From contig NJBH01000014.1 in NCBI GenBank assembly GCA_005223125.1, positions 26,202-90,201 on the forward strand: 64,000 nt of DNA, in the 5' to 3' direction. How positions within the stretch are numbered: position 1 is the first letter of the stretch; each line of letters opens with the position of its first letter. Positions 38,601 through 48,005 of this stretch are shown one piece after another. A program made the translations under genes and the position numbers. This stretch comes from Promethearchaeota archaeon Loki_b32. GTDB taxonomy: Archaea; Asgardarchaeota; Lokiarchaeia; Sigyniarchaeales; SOKP01. The notes beneath the pieces are model-generated. The model was given only the letters and a program-made list of their open reading frames with translations, made no database searches and was not told where the DNA came from.

Positions 38601-39560
38601 TTAGACACATCATTTGCTTACATTTACGACAATGGAAGTATGATTTTACAAATTACTGTAAAAAATACAGGAGATATAATATTTATTCTTGATTCCGTGT
38701 ACTTAACGGAGACTTTAGAAAAAGTTAGCTTTGAAGGTGGAGATTTAATAGACAAGAATGAAGAGAAAGTAATTATTGTAGATATTGCAGATATTTCAAG
38801 TGTTAACGGTGTTGCTGGCGATGTTAACGAAGAAATATTAGTTTGTGTCACTGGATATTTTGATGATACTGTTTCTTCCGATATTGGATATATTCATACA
38901 ATTAGGGAGGAACCAGATATCCAAATTATTGAAACCGTCGAAGATAATACCGTGTCTTATATATATGCAAATGAAACAGGAAGATTGGTAATTAAAAATA
39001 CTGGAAACGAATCGGTTAATCTTGATAGTATTTATGTTAACGGTACTTTAGTGGATAATATTGAATATGTGTATGGAGATTCTTCACTAGATATTCAAGA
39101 ATGTGCTTTAATTTCTTTTGATATTCCAACTCTTAAAATAAATAAATCCGATGATATTGTAGTGAATATTACAACTATTTCCAATACTTGGTATGAAACA
39201 AAACTTAGTGCAATAGTTGATAATGAATTTTACAATATTACAATTGATGCTGAAATTACTAGAATCGACCTTAGTGATAATGAAGTCAAAATAAAAATAG
39301 TAAATAATGGACTGTTGAATTTAACAGTTGATTCAATATATATTAACGAAACTTACATCCCCCTTGATAGTTTTATTTTTGAAGATGGAGCCTTTTATGA
39401 AATTAGTAATCTTGGTGGTTCAATTACTATTACAATGTCCGTTGATGATCTAAAAATATTAATTGGTGTTGACCCTCTCAATTTTGACGATAAATTAATA
39501 ATATTTGTCCGTACTGTAGAAGGTGCTGAAGATACTCAAGAAGAATTTGTAAAGAACTAA
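35685..39560 (+). CDS. aglB: Oligosaccharyltransferase AglB/STT3 with long C-terminal repeat region
   Basis: A 1,291-residue protein that moves lipid-linked glycans onto Asn of secreted proteins. The N-terminal half has about 13 membrane helices. The first external loop carries the metal-binding Asp in KAFDPWIQWYNAEYL, and TAGFFDNETIGVF holds the DxE-type motif. The catalytic signature WWDYG is at residues 526-530. Beyond the usual soluble domain (to about residue 720), some 550 residues form about five CARDB-like beta domains with repeats such as ATFKLRNTGKKDLLIQNIEI, VKNTGDIIFILDSVYLTETL and LVIKNTGNESVNLDSIYVNG. There is no additional anchor. The extension is outside the cell. Confidence 0.92.
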   Translation: MVKISASLRNFRDRIRTSISVKSRNILFFLALFLVVTLAILIRLSPLIRGITLIKAFDPWIQWYNAEYLNEHTLFEYFNWVDYKSWYPEGYYRGSLRPGLTFTVVYIYKIFHFFGLPISLYDICFIFPAIMGGITVLAIYFLGKEVLNRATGLFAAFFLAFNPGYLQRTTAGFFDNETIGVFATLMTFLFFIKAVKEGKVSHSIIGGIFLGYLSLSWGGYQFVFLIIPLISIILILTNKYNENVLLSYAGVEGTGLLIFSLYNRFSYQSLFSDLSIGGLFLFTIILIIFHIIYTKKSEHPKFYDNLINIIKWGFIPTTLIFAVIIWVAPELIPFGFGSRFLTILNPLFRENVALVASVAEQMPSAWSVFYYNTLIPLLLVPLGVYFCFKRLNVADIFLIAFIILMYYFTGSMIRIILIFAPAAALAGGYGAARVLNIFGSFIGEKKVGVSRKRRRQLKGTLGNSEVFAVYLVIGFLCIAQVVHTSNIAIKQMSYAQMMPGGALHDWEESLTWMKNNLDGTDVVVSWWDYGYWLTPVGNVTTVNDNATRNSTRIGLTGMALMQTNELYSAKAFRKLYADYVLVYFGYLITGIGGDEGKWTWMLQICNDNYAKYKKMGMEEDNWAENAVFDESQYHNLTTGYVEDKWFKSMLVKLMFAGEPTDTESAQTDLQESYVRAIENRYTANGDTWKSQIPVGGDYKSMVFIPEYVSKYHLVKIYRIDYTILDSSFMIKDAEVFDSGYATFKLRNTGKKDLLIQNIEINGVEYPFVVGSGNNTIADGNEELVWIDTVNSSLQIDDVVKINVTAQSEALYDRTYVFNNGTSNFFVKEAPEGEIRINKENSIVIWKDDSTVDLYLEVENVGDSIVILDRFYVNNDTLENTITNEKVQYLSGSSILEPTDKVNVLISNAIIDFDPIRIYNKIGIATPNNIYDELLFTSNKEGFSLSILSEDRIISPEELATLNGHFRKHIPIDLDTSFAYIYDNGSMILQITVKNTGDIIFILDSVYLTETLEKVSFEGGDLIDKNEEKVIIVDIADISSVNGVAGDVNEEILVCVTGYFDDTVSSDIGYIHTIREEPDIQIIETVEDNTVSYIYANETGRLVIKNTGNESVNLDSIYVNGTLVDNIEYVYGDSSLDIQECALISFDIPTLKINKSDDIVVNITTISNTWYETKLSAIVDNEFYNITIDAEITRIDLSDNEVKIKIVNNGLLNLTVDSIYINETYIPLDSFIFEDGAFYEISNLGGSITITMSVDDLKILIGVDPLNFDDKLIIFVRTVEGAEDTQEEFVKN

Positions 39561-39690
39561 TTTTCTAATTTTTTATTAATCTTTTAATAAAAATCTTAAG
39601 TTATAGAATATTAGAATATCATAAGTCTTATCTCCAATAAATTGACTTTACTTTTATATTAAATAAGTGTAAAATTGATCTTTTATACTC

Positions 39691-41697
39691 ATGATAGTCG
39701 AATTTAAATTAGAATCCAAATTTATTCCTACGGGAGACCAACCCAAAGCTATAAATGCTCTATCTAATAATATTTCTAAAGGTAAACGATTTCAAACATT
39801 ATTAGGAGCTACCGGTACGGGAAAAACTTTTTCGATTGCTAATTTAATTCAAGAAATTCAGAAACCAACTTTAATGATGGCTCCAAATAAAACTCTAGCT
39901 GCTCAATTATATAATGAATTGAAAGAGCTTTTTCCTCATAACTCGGTTCATTATTTTGTAAGTTATTACGATTATTATCAACCTGAAGCTTATATGCCCG
40001 TATCTGGTTTATATATTGAGAAAGATTTTAGTGTTAATGAGGAAATTGAACGATTAAGGCTAGCAGCAGCGCATGCTATAAGAACAAGAAGAGATGTAAT
40101 TATTGTAGCATCTGTATCCTGTATTTATGGACTGGGAAACCCAGATCTCTGGGAAAAAATAGCTCTATATTTAGAAGTGGGTATAACCATAAAAAGATCT
40201 GAAATGTTAAAGAAACTTGTAAAAATGAATTACGAGAGAAACGATATTGAATTTAAACCTGGAAATGTACGAGTAAAGGGAGATGTAATTGATATCTATC
40301 CGGCATATCTAAATAATGCCGTAAGAATCTCTCTCTTTGGAGATGAACTTGAATCAATTACAGAAATCCATCCTGTCTCTAATAATCCAATTAAAAATGT
40401 GCCGAATTATAGAATATTCCCTGCTACTCATTTTATTATTCCAGATGAGAATAAAGTGAAAGCACTTGAACTCATAAGAGAAGAGTTGGAAGAGAGAATC
40501 ACATTTTTTAAAAATCAGAAGAAGTATGCTGAAGCGGAATGGATTGAGAAGAGGGTTAAATTTGATTTAGAAATGATGAAAGAAATGGGGTGGTGTAAAG
40601 GTATAGAAAATTATTCTAGACCTCTGGATGGTAGACCGAAAGGTACACCTCCTATGACTTTAATTGATTATTTTCCAGATGATTTCTTGATTGTAGTTGA
40701 TGAATCTCACATAACTATTCCACAAATTCATGGAATGATTGGTGGAGATCGCTCCCGTAAAAAAAATCTCGTAGATTTCGGATGGCGTCTACCAAGTGCT
40801 TATGATAATAGACCTCTTACATTTGAAGAATGGGAAAGTAAAATTAAGTATATAATTTTTATGAGTGCTACACCAGGAAAATATGAATTAGGAAAAAGTG
40901 GAGGGATTTCTGCAGAACAAATAATACGACCAACTGGTCTTGTTGATCCGATGGTAGAAATAAGGCCTGCAGAAAATCAAATTGATGATTTATTAGGAGA
41001 AATCCGAAAAACTATCAAAAAGAACGGTAGGATTCTTGTAACAACTCTCACAAAGAGAATGGCTGAAGATATTGCAGAGTACTATAATGAACTTGGATTA
41101 AAAATAACGTATTTACACTCCGAAGTAGATACGATTGAAAGGTTTGAGATTTTACGTCAATTGAGAGATGGAACTTTTGATGTTTTAGTAGGTATTAATC
41201 TTTTAAGAGAAGGTTTAGATCTCCCAGAAGTCCAATTGGTTGCTATTTTAGACGCTGATAAACTAGGGTTTTTAAGAGATACTCGTTCTCTAATACAAAC
41301 AATTGGTAGGGCTTCTAGAAATGTTGAAGGAAAAGCAATATTATATGGAGATAGAATTTCACCCGCAATGAAAGCAGCAATTGATGAAACAAATAGGAGG
41401 AGAAATAAACAGATTAAACATAATGAAGAAAATAAAATTACACCTCAAACAATTAAAAAAAATATTTTAAATTCTCTTTCAGAAGAACAAGAATTTAAAG
41501 AAAGAGACGTCAAAAAGCTAAAACAAAAAGTAAAAAATCAAATTGAAGAATTAGAAAAACAAGGGGATATTGAAGTTGTAATTCAATATCTTGAAGATAA
41601 GATGTTCATGGCAGCGAAAGAACTTAGGTTTGAAGATGCTGCTTACTTGAGAGATAAAATAAAAGAAATTAAAAAATCTAATGAAATAACAGCCTAA
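39691..41697 (+). CDS. uvrB: Excinuclease ABC subunit B (UvrB)
   Basis: A 668-residue helicase-like subunit of nucleotide excision repair. Walker A is GATGTGKTF at residue 39. YYDYYQPEAYMPVSGLYIEK (the beta-hairpin that probes damage) is followed by FLIVVDESHITIPQIHGM, TNVGINLLREGLDLPEV-type motif VGINLLREGLDLPEVQ, and QTIGRASRNVEGKAILYGD. The C-terminal UVR domain (MFMAAKELRFEDAAYLRDKI) binds UvrC. It is bacterial in type; uvrA follows 36 nt later, and no uvrC lies in the window. Confidence 0.97.
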   Translation: MIVEFKLESKFIPTGDQPKAINALSNNISKGKRFQTLLGATGTGKTFSIANLIQEIQKPTLMMAPNKTLAAQLYNELKELFPHNSVHYFVSYYDYYQPEAYMPVSGLYIEKDFSVNEEIERLRLAAAHAIRTRRDVIIVASVSCIYGLGNPDLWEKIALYLEVGITIKRSEMLKKLVKMNYERNDIEFKPGNVRVKGDVIDIYPAYLNNAVRISLFGDELESITEIHPVSNNPIKNVPNYRIFPATHFIIPDENKVKALELIREELEERITFFKNQKKYAEAEWIEKRVKFDLEMMKEMGWCKGIENYSRPLDGRPKGTPPMTLIDYFPDDFLIVVDESHITIPQIHGMIGGDRSRKKNLVDFGWRLPSAYDNRPLTFEEWESKIKYIIFMSATPGKYELGKSGGISAEQIIRPTGLVDPMVEIRPAENQIDDLLGEIRKTIKKNGRILVTTLTKRMAEDIAEYYNELGLKITYLHSEVDTIERFEILRQLRDGTFDVLVGINLLREGLDLPEVQLVAILDADKLGFLRDTRSLIQTIGRASRNVEGKAILYGDRISPAMKAAIDETNRRRNKQIKHNEENKITPQTIKKNILNSLSEEQEFKERDVKKLKQKVKNQIEELEKQGDIEVVIQYLEDKMFMAAKELRFEDAAYLRDKIKEIKKSNEITA

Positions 41698-41733
41698 ATA
41701 GCTATCATTAAAACATTACCATAAGGGTATAGA

Positions 41734-44607
41734 ATGAGCGAAAATTCAATTATTATAAAAGGAGCAAGACAAAACAACTTAAAAAACATTGATGTTGTTA
41801 TTCCACGTAATAAATTGGTTGTTATTACGGGGATAAGTGGGAGTGGAAAGTCATCGTTAGCTATGGACACCCTGTATGCGGAAGGTCAAAGAAGATTCTT
41901 AGAATCATTATCAAGTTATGCTAGACAATTCTTGGGCGAAATGGATAAACCTGATGTTGATTCTATTGAAGGATTATCTCCAGCAATTGCAATTGAGCAA
42001 AAATCTCTTTCAAAAAATCCGAGAAGTACGGTTGGTACTGTAACTGAAATATATGATCACTATCGATTGTTATTTGCTAATATAGGCATCCCACATTGCC
42101 CCAATTGTGGTAAAGAAATAAAACCTCAGACACCACAACAAATTATTCAACAAGTATTAGATTCTATAGAAGAGAATCAAAAATTTATGGTTAAAGCTCC
42201 CGTTATACGAGATAAAAAAGGAGAATACAAGGAACTTTTCCAAGATTTAAAGAAACAAGGATATTTAAGAGTAGAAGTTGATGGTATTCAATACACTTTA
42301 GATGAAGATATCTCTATAGAAAAAAATGTAAAACACAATATCAATGTTATTATTGACAGAATAGTAATGCGTAAGGATATTAAGACAAGATTAGCCGATT
42401 CTATAGAAACAGCATTAGAATTAGCAGAAGGTTTAGTTATTGTTGAGATTGTAGAAAAAGGAGAACAGATTTATTCTGAACATCTCGCGTGTATTGATTG
42501 TGGAATATCATTTCCTCCATTAGATCATAAAATGTTTTCATTTAACATTCCTCATGGAAGTTGCAAATATTGTAATGGTTTAGGTAATGTTATGGAATTT
42601 GATTATGGATTGTTACTCGGAAATGATTTAGACGTACCGCTGCAAGAGACATCCATCAGAGATATCCCTGGATTTGGATCACTAAATGGGTATTCCTGGC
42701 AAACTATAGTACAAGTCGCGAAATATTATGGGTTCAACACTACTAAAACACCAATTAAAGATATTGACCCAAAGAAACTTCACAAAATATTGTTTGGGTC
42801 TGAAAATGAATCTATTGATTTTCATTTTGAAAGTGATAATAATGACTATAGAAATCATAATGGTGATTTTAAATCTTCTTGGCAAGTAGTAAGACCTTTT
42901 GAAGGTATAATTCCAATACTTCAGAGAAGATATATGGAGACTCGTTCAGAATGGGCCCGTGATGTTTATGAGAGTTTCATGAATCGGATAGATTGTCCTC
43001 AGTGTGATGGTAAAAGGTTAAAACCAGAAAGTCTAGCTGTGACTATAAATAATCTTAATATTGCTGAATTATCTAACTTGGCTGTTAAGGATTCCCTAAA
43101 ATTTTTCACTCAATTACAATTAAATGAAACTGAAAAGACAATAGTTAAAGACGTGTTAAAAGAAATATTAGATAGATTATCTTTTCTTGAAAATGTTGGT
43201 TTAGATTATATTTCATTAAACCGTCGTTCAGGTACTTTATCTGTAGGAGAAGCAGAAAGAATACGATTAGCTACACAATTAGGGTCTAGCTTAGTAGGTG
43301 TATTATATGTTTTAGATGAGCCTAGTATCGGGTTACATCAAAGAGATATTTCTCGTCTTATTAATATGCTGAAAAAACTAAGAGATTTGGGTAATACTGT
43401 AATTGTAGTTGAACATGATGAGGCAATAATGCGTAATGCGGATCATATCATTGATTTAGGACCATTAGCCGGCGAAAGGGGAGGTGAAATAGTAGCTGAA
43501 GGGTCAATAGAAAGTATAATTAATTCAAATACTTTGACTGGAGATTATTTATCAGGTAAGAAAAGAATTGAAATTCCAAAGAAAAGACGTGAAATCAGTG
43601 AAAATGTTGTTGAAATAAAAGGAGCAGAAGAAAATAATTTAAAAGAAATTAATGTTAAGATCCCTTTGGGTATATTCACATGTATAACAGGTGTTTCAGG
43701 AGCCGGAAAAACTAGCTTAATTATTGATTGTTTATATAAAGGACTCCATAATTTAATCAATACTCGAAGTTCAAAGGTTAATCAAGGGAAATTTGGAAGA
43801 ATAATTGGTTTTGAGAAAATAGATAAAATCATAAATATTGATCAATCACCAATAGGAAGAACTCCAAGATCAGTCCCTGCTACTTATACGAAAGCTTTAG
43901 ATTATGTCAGAGAAATTTTTGCCAAATTACCTGAATCTAGAGAAAGAGGTTATAAAAAAGGAAGATTCAGTTTTAACACTAAAGCTGGACATTGTAAAAA
44001 GTGTAAGGGTACAGGTTATATACTCAAAGAAATGTATTTTTTGCCTGATGTATATATAAAGTGTGATTTATGTAAATGTAAAAGATACAATGCTGAAACA
44101 TTAGAGATCAAGTATCATGGAAAGTCAATCTATGACGTATTGAAAATGACTTTCCATCAAGCTTTAGAATTCTTTGATAGTATTCCGAATTTAAAAAGAA
44201 CAATTAAAACAGTAGTAGATGTTGGCTTAGGGTATTTAGAATTAGGTCAATCTTCAACTACTCTAAGTGGAGGAGAATCACAACGCTTAAAAATTGCCAG
44301 AGAATTGAGAAAGACAAGTACTGGAAACACACTATATATTTTAGATGAGCCTACAACTGGACTTAGTTCTTTTGATATTAATTATTTGTTGAATGTTCTT
44401 CAAAAGTTAGTAGATAAAGGTAATACTGTGATAATAATTGAACATAACATGGATGTTGTAAAATCTGTTGATTACATTATCGATCTTGGTCCTGAAGGTG
44501 GTGAAAAAGGAGGAGAAATTGTTGCTCAAGGCTCACCTGAAGAAATTGTTAAAAGTGATCACTCTTTTACCGCTCAATATTTAAAAAATTATCTTAACTC
44601 CAAATAA
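41734..44607 (+). CDS. uvrA: Excinuclease ABC subunit A (UvrA)
   Basis: A 957-residue double ABC ATPase that finds DNA lesions with UvrB. The first Walker A is GISGSGKSS at residue 33, the first signature is RSGTLSVGEAERIRLATQLG, the second Walker A is TGVSGAGKTS and the second signature is TLSGGESQRLKIARELRK. Zinc modules include CPNCGKEIKP, CIDCGISFPP...CKYCNG and CKKCKGTGY...CDLCKCKRY. The sequence is complete and co-transcribed with uvrB. This bacterial repair system has entered many archaeal lineages by transfer. Confidence 0.97.
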   Translation: MSENSIIIKGARQNNLKNIDVVIPRNKLVVITGISGSGKSSLAMDTLYAEGQRRFLESLSSYARQFLGEMDKPDVDSIEGLSPAIAIEQKSLSKNPRSTVGTVTEIYDHYRLLFANIGIPHCPNCGKEIKPQTPQQIIQQVLDSIEENQKFMVKAPVIRDKKGEYKELFQDLKKQGYLRVEVDGIQYTLDEDISIEKNVKHNINVIIDRIVMRKDIKTRLADSIETALELAEGLVIVEIVEKGEQIYSEHLACIDCGISFPPLDHKMFSFNIPHGSCKYCNGLGNVMEFDYGLLLGNDLDVPLQETSIRDIPGFGSLNGYSWQTIVQVAKYYGFNTTKTPIKDIDPKKLHKILFGSENESIDFHFESDNNDYRNHNGDFKSSWQVVRPFEGIIPILQRRYMETRSEWARDVYESFMNRIDCPQCDGKRLKPESLAVTINNLNIAELSNLAVKDSLKFFTQLQLNETEKTIVKDVLKEILDRLSFLENVGLDYISLNRRSGTLSVGEAERIRLATQLGSSLVGVLYVLDEPSIGLHQRDISRLINMLKKLRDLGNTVIVVEHDEAIMRNADHIIDLGPLAGERGGEIVAEGSIESIINSNTLTGDYLSGKKRIEIPKKRREISENVVEIKGAEENNLKEINVKIPLGIFTCITGVSGAGKTSLIIDCLYKGLHNLINTRSSKVNQGKFGRIIGFEKIDKIINIDQSPIGRTPRSVPATYTKALDYVREIFAKLPESRERGYKKGRFSFNTKAGHCKKCKGTGYILKEMYFLPDVYIKCDLCKCKRYNAETLEIKYHGKSIYDVLKMTFHQALEFFDSIPNLKRTIKTVVDVGLGYLELGQSSTTLSGGESQRLKIARELRKTSTGNTLYILDEPTTGLSSFDINYLLNVLQKLVDKGNTVIIIEHNMDVVKSVDYIIDLGPEGGEKGGEIVAQGSPEEIVKSDHSFTAQYLKNYLNSK

Positions 44608-44733
44608 TTTTCAAACTTTCTTTTATGATTTCTTTAGTTTGAAAATAAAATTCTAAATCTATGTTAAATAATTTTATACTATAGATATTAGTAAGATAAC
44701 ATTAAAAGTATAAACTGAGTTTCGTGACAAACC

Positions 44734-46539
44734 ATGACTGAAACTGAAGAAAAGATAATCAGAGCTCCGATTATCTGCATTCTTGGTCATATAGACCACG
44801 GAAAAACCACTATATTAGATTATATTAGAGGAACTGTTGTTCAACAAAGAGAAGCTGCAGGCATTACACAACATATTGGTGCTTCTTATTTTCCAACCAG
44901 AGATATAAAAGAATTTTTAAGAAAATCTAAACAAGAATTTGCTGAAAAAGAAATAAAGCTTCCAGGATTATTAGTAATAGACACACCAGGCCATGCGGCC
45001 TTTTTGAATCTACGAAAAAGAGGAGGCGCGGTAGCAGATATTGCAATTTTAGTTATAGATGTCACCTCTGGAACGATGCCTATAACTTGGGAATCTCTTC
45101 GGATTTTAAGAGAGAAAAACACACCTTTTGTCATTGCTGCTAATAAAATAGATAGAATTTCTGGATGGAAATCAAAAAAGGACGCTGATTTTCTCGATTC
45201 TTATAAATCACAAAAACTACATGTTAAAGATTTCTTAGATGAAAAAATATTAGGGATAATTGTAAATTTCTTAGAGGAAGGGGTCAAAGGAATCGATAGA
45301 TATGATAAAATAAAAGATTTTACTAAAAAAATCGCAATTGTACCTACTAGTGGAAAAACAGGTGAAGGAATTTCAACACTATTAATGATTTTAATGGGAT
45401 TAGTCCAGCAATATTTAACTACAAATCTTAAATATTCTGAAGGATCTGCCAAAGGAGTTGTATTAGAAGTTAAAAAGGAGAAAGGTCAAGGAAAAACAAT
45501 GGATGTCCTTATATACGATGGTCTTATTAATAAAGGTGACGAGTTTATTGTGGGTGGATTAGAAAAACCTATTAAATCAAAAGTAAGAGCATTATTAATT
45601 CCTAAACCTTTAGATGAAATACGAGACCCTAGACAAAAGTTTGATTCAGTCGATGTTATCAGTGCTGCAGCGGGTATTAAAATTCTTGCTCCAAATATAG
45701 AGGATGTTGTAGCTGGTTCACCATTCAGAGGGATTGCAGATTCTTCCGAAGAAAAAGTGGTTTATAGTGAAATTGAATCTGAAGTAGAAAGTATTAGGAT
45801 AAAAACTGATAAAGCAGGAGTAGTCTTAAAAGCAGATACTTTAGGTTCACTTGAAGCACTCGAAAACTACTTCACAAAAAATGGAGTAAAAATCAGTATT
45901 GCTGATGTAGGACCAATTAAAAAAGAAGACATTATTAACGCAAATATTGTCAAAGAATTAGACCCATATTCTGCAACAGTTTTAGGATTTAATGTTCCGA
46001 TATTACCTGAAGCTAATGAACAAGCTTATAAATATAATATAAGAATCTTCACGAATAATGTTATTTATCGATTATTAGAAGAATACATTGAGTATGCAGA
46101 AATAAGAAAAGCAGAAGATACAGCTAAAGGTTTAAGTGAACTTATCTTGCCTGCTAAAATTAAAATGTTTCCGGAATTTATATTCAGAAATTCAGATCCC
46201 GCTGTTTTTGGAGTATATGTTGAAGCTGGAACACTTTATCCTAAAGTTCAACTAATAACTGATAAAGGTAAAAGAGTAAGGAGAGTTCATCAAATTCAAG
46301 ACAAAGGTCAAACAGTTGAAAAAGCTCCTAAAGATTCAGAAGTAGCAATATCTATTCGTGGCATTGAAATTGGGCGAGATATCGAAAAAGATGAAACCCT
46401 ATTTGTTAATGTCCCAGAATCTCACGTTAGGCAACTAATGGGAAGATTTATAGATGAACTAACTACAGATCAAAAGCAAGCTTTAAGAGAATTCATCATT
46501 TTAATGCGTAAGTCAACACATCCTTGGTGGGGGATGTAA
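44734..46539 (+). CDS. infB: Translation initiation factor aIF5B (IF2-like GTPase)
   Basis: A 601-residue GTPase promoting ribosomal subunit joining. G1 GHIDHGKTT begins at residue 18. REAAGITQHIGASYFPTRDI is switch I, DTPGHAAFLNLRKRGGAVAD is G3, and AANKIDRISGW is G4. Domain II follows (KGVVLEVKKEKGQGKTMDVL), then domains III and IV with VKADTLGSLEALENYF. It is of normal archaeal length. Its stop lies 8 nt before the CCA-adding enzyme start, so the two are likely co-translated. Confidence 0.96.
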   Translation: MTETEEKIIRAPIICILGHIDHGKTTILDYIRGTVVQQREAAGITQHIGASYFPTRDIKEFLRKSKQEFAEKEIKLPGLLVIDTPGHAAFLNLRKRGGAVADIAILVIDVTSGTMPITWESLRILREKNTPFVIAANKIDRISGWKSKKDADFLDSYKSQKLHVKDFLDEKILGIIVNFLEEGVKGIDRYDKIKDFTKKIAIVPTSGKTGEGISTLLMILMGLVQQYLTTNLKYSEGSAKGVVLEVKKEKGQGKTMDVLIYDGLINKGDEFIVGGLEKPIKSKVRALLIPKPLDEIRDPRQKFDSVDVISAAAGIKILAPNIEDVVAGSPFRGIADSSEEKVVYSEIESEVESIRIKTDKAGVVLKADTLGSLEALENYFTKNGVKISIADVGPIKKEDIINANIVKELDPYSATVLGFNVPILPEANEQAYKYNIRIFTNNVIYRLLEEYIEYAEIRKAEDTAKGLSELILPAKIKMFPEFIFRNSDPAVFGVYVEAGTLYPKVQLITDKGKRVRRVHQIQDKGQTVEKAPKDSEVAISIRGIEIGRDIEKDETLFVNVPESHVRQLMGRFIDELTTDQKQALREFIILMRKSTHPWWGM

Positions 46540-46547
46540 TCAACTAT

Positions 46548-48005
46548 ATGTCCTCAATTAGTGAAATCTTTAATGAAATTATCAAAGAAATTACTCCAAC
46601 TCAAAAAGAAGTCATTTTTATTAAGAGAATTACAGAAAAATTAAAGGAGTTATTAGATAAAAGAGCAAAAGATTTAAACATTGATTATACAAAAATAGAA
46701 CCTCAAGGTTCAACTGGTATCAAACAAACACAATTAAAAAATGATTTTGATATCGATCTTTTCATAGGTTTAGATTATAACCAATTTAAGACAAAGTATG
46801 AAGGACTTAGTAAAAGTAAGCTAAAAAAAGAGTCAAAAAAAGACTTCTTATCACTATGTAACAATTGGATTCTACACAGTTTGACTTTAGATGAATTCTA
46901 TAATCCTCGTCTCTTATACGCAGAACATCCATATGTAACGGTAGATTACCTTTTAGATGATATTAAAGTGAAGATTGATATCGTTTTATATTTTGATCTA
47001 GATTTAGAATTCATTAAAAAGAATGGGCCTATCACTGCAGTTGATAGATCTCCTTGGCATGGATGTTTTATAAGAGATGAATTAAATTCTGACCAAAAAA
47101 ATAATGTAAGGCTTTTAAAACAGTTCTTTAAGTCTTGTTATAGTTATGGTGATAAAAGCGCAGTAGGTAAAGTTGGTTTTATAGGTTATAGCGCTGAGTT
47201 ATTAATCTATTACTTTCATAATCTTATAAACCTATTTGAGAATTTTAATGAATTGTACAAGAAACCACTAGATTACTATAACAGAAATGAGAAGGAATTA
47301 AGTAAAATTGTCCATTTTCAGAATGATTATCTCATTATAATAGATCCAATTGATAAAAATCGAAATGTTGCTTCTGCAATATCTGAAAAAGCATATAAAT
47401 ATTGCAATCAAAAAGTCAGTGAATTTTTAAAACATCCAAGTCCCGATTTTTTTAAAATTAAACCAATACCGGAAATAAATCTAGCAAATAAAGAAGATCC
47501 CCTCCTCTCAAAAATATATATTATCGAATTACAAAACACTAATATAAAAATCCATTATACAATTAATAGAGATAAATTATATTCTTTGGGAGAAAGTATT
47601 AAGGCTAATGGAGAAAAAGAATTTTCTCATGTTGATCGCTTTGGAAAAATAATATTTGAAGTGTATTTTGAAGATGAAAAGAACCAGTATAATCTAGCTA
47701 TTTTTTGTGAAAAACCTTACATCTCCGAGACCTATATTCGTAAAGGTCCCCCCATTACAGAAGAAAAACATACTGTTAATTTTAAAAGAAAAAATCCAGA
47801 ATATTTTGAAAAAGATGGTTATTTATGGGTAGAAACTATGAGAGATTATAGCAATTTCTCTGATTTCTTAAAAAGATTTGTTAAAGATAAAATTCCTGAT
47901 AATTTTGATGTTTTAAATATCTCAACCGCATTTAATACCCTAAGTTCTTCAGGAAAAAAAGCAATACACATATTGAAAAATATTGTTTTACCTTTCTATA
48001 TCTAA
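46548..48005 (+). CDS. cca: CCA-adding enzyme (archaeal class I tRNA nucleotidyltransferase)
   Basis: A protein of 485 residues from the ATG at 46,548 (MSSISEIFNEIIKEITPTQK). A TTG at 46,524 would extend it into infB but is less likely. The nucleotidyltransferase head has PQGSTGIKQTQLKNDFDIDL, giving the GS and DxD metal-binding motifs. It also has LDDIKVKIDIVLYF with the third Asp, and DRSPWHGCFIRDELN. RLLKQFFKSCYSYG and the KVGFIGYSAELLIYYF segment belong to the central domain. It adds or repairs the 3' CCA of tRNA without a template. The last 18 bases overlap the convergent histidine kinase. Confidence 0.93.
   Translation: MSSISEIFNEIIKEITPTQKEVIFIKRITEKLKELLDKRAKDLNIDYTKIEPQGSTGIKQTQLKNDFDIDLFIGLDYNQFKTKYEGLSKSKLKKESKKDFLSLCNNWILHSLTLDEFYNPRLLYAEHPYVTVDYLLDDIKVKIDIVLYFDLDLEFIKKNGPITAVDRSPWHGCFIRDELNSDQKNNVRLLKQFFKSCYSYGDKSAVGKVGFIGYSAELLIYYFHNLINLFENFNELYKKPLDYYNRNEKELSKIVHFQNDYLIIIDPIDKNRNVASAISEKAYKYCNQKVSEFLKHPSPDFFKIKPIPEINLANKEDPLLSKIYIIELQNTNIKIHYTINRDKLYSLGESIKANGEKEFSHVDRFGKIIFEVYFEDEKNQYNLAIFCEKPYISETYIRKGPPITEEKHTVNFKRKNPEYFEKDGYLWVETMRDYSNFSDFLKRFVKDKIPDNFDVLNISTAFNTLSSSGKKAIHILKNIVLPFYI

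Noticed and set aside
37632..38851. Several minus-strand ORFs inside aglB
   Set aside because: They are shadows of the strongly supported plus-strand gene.
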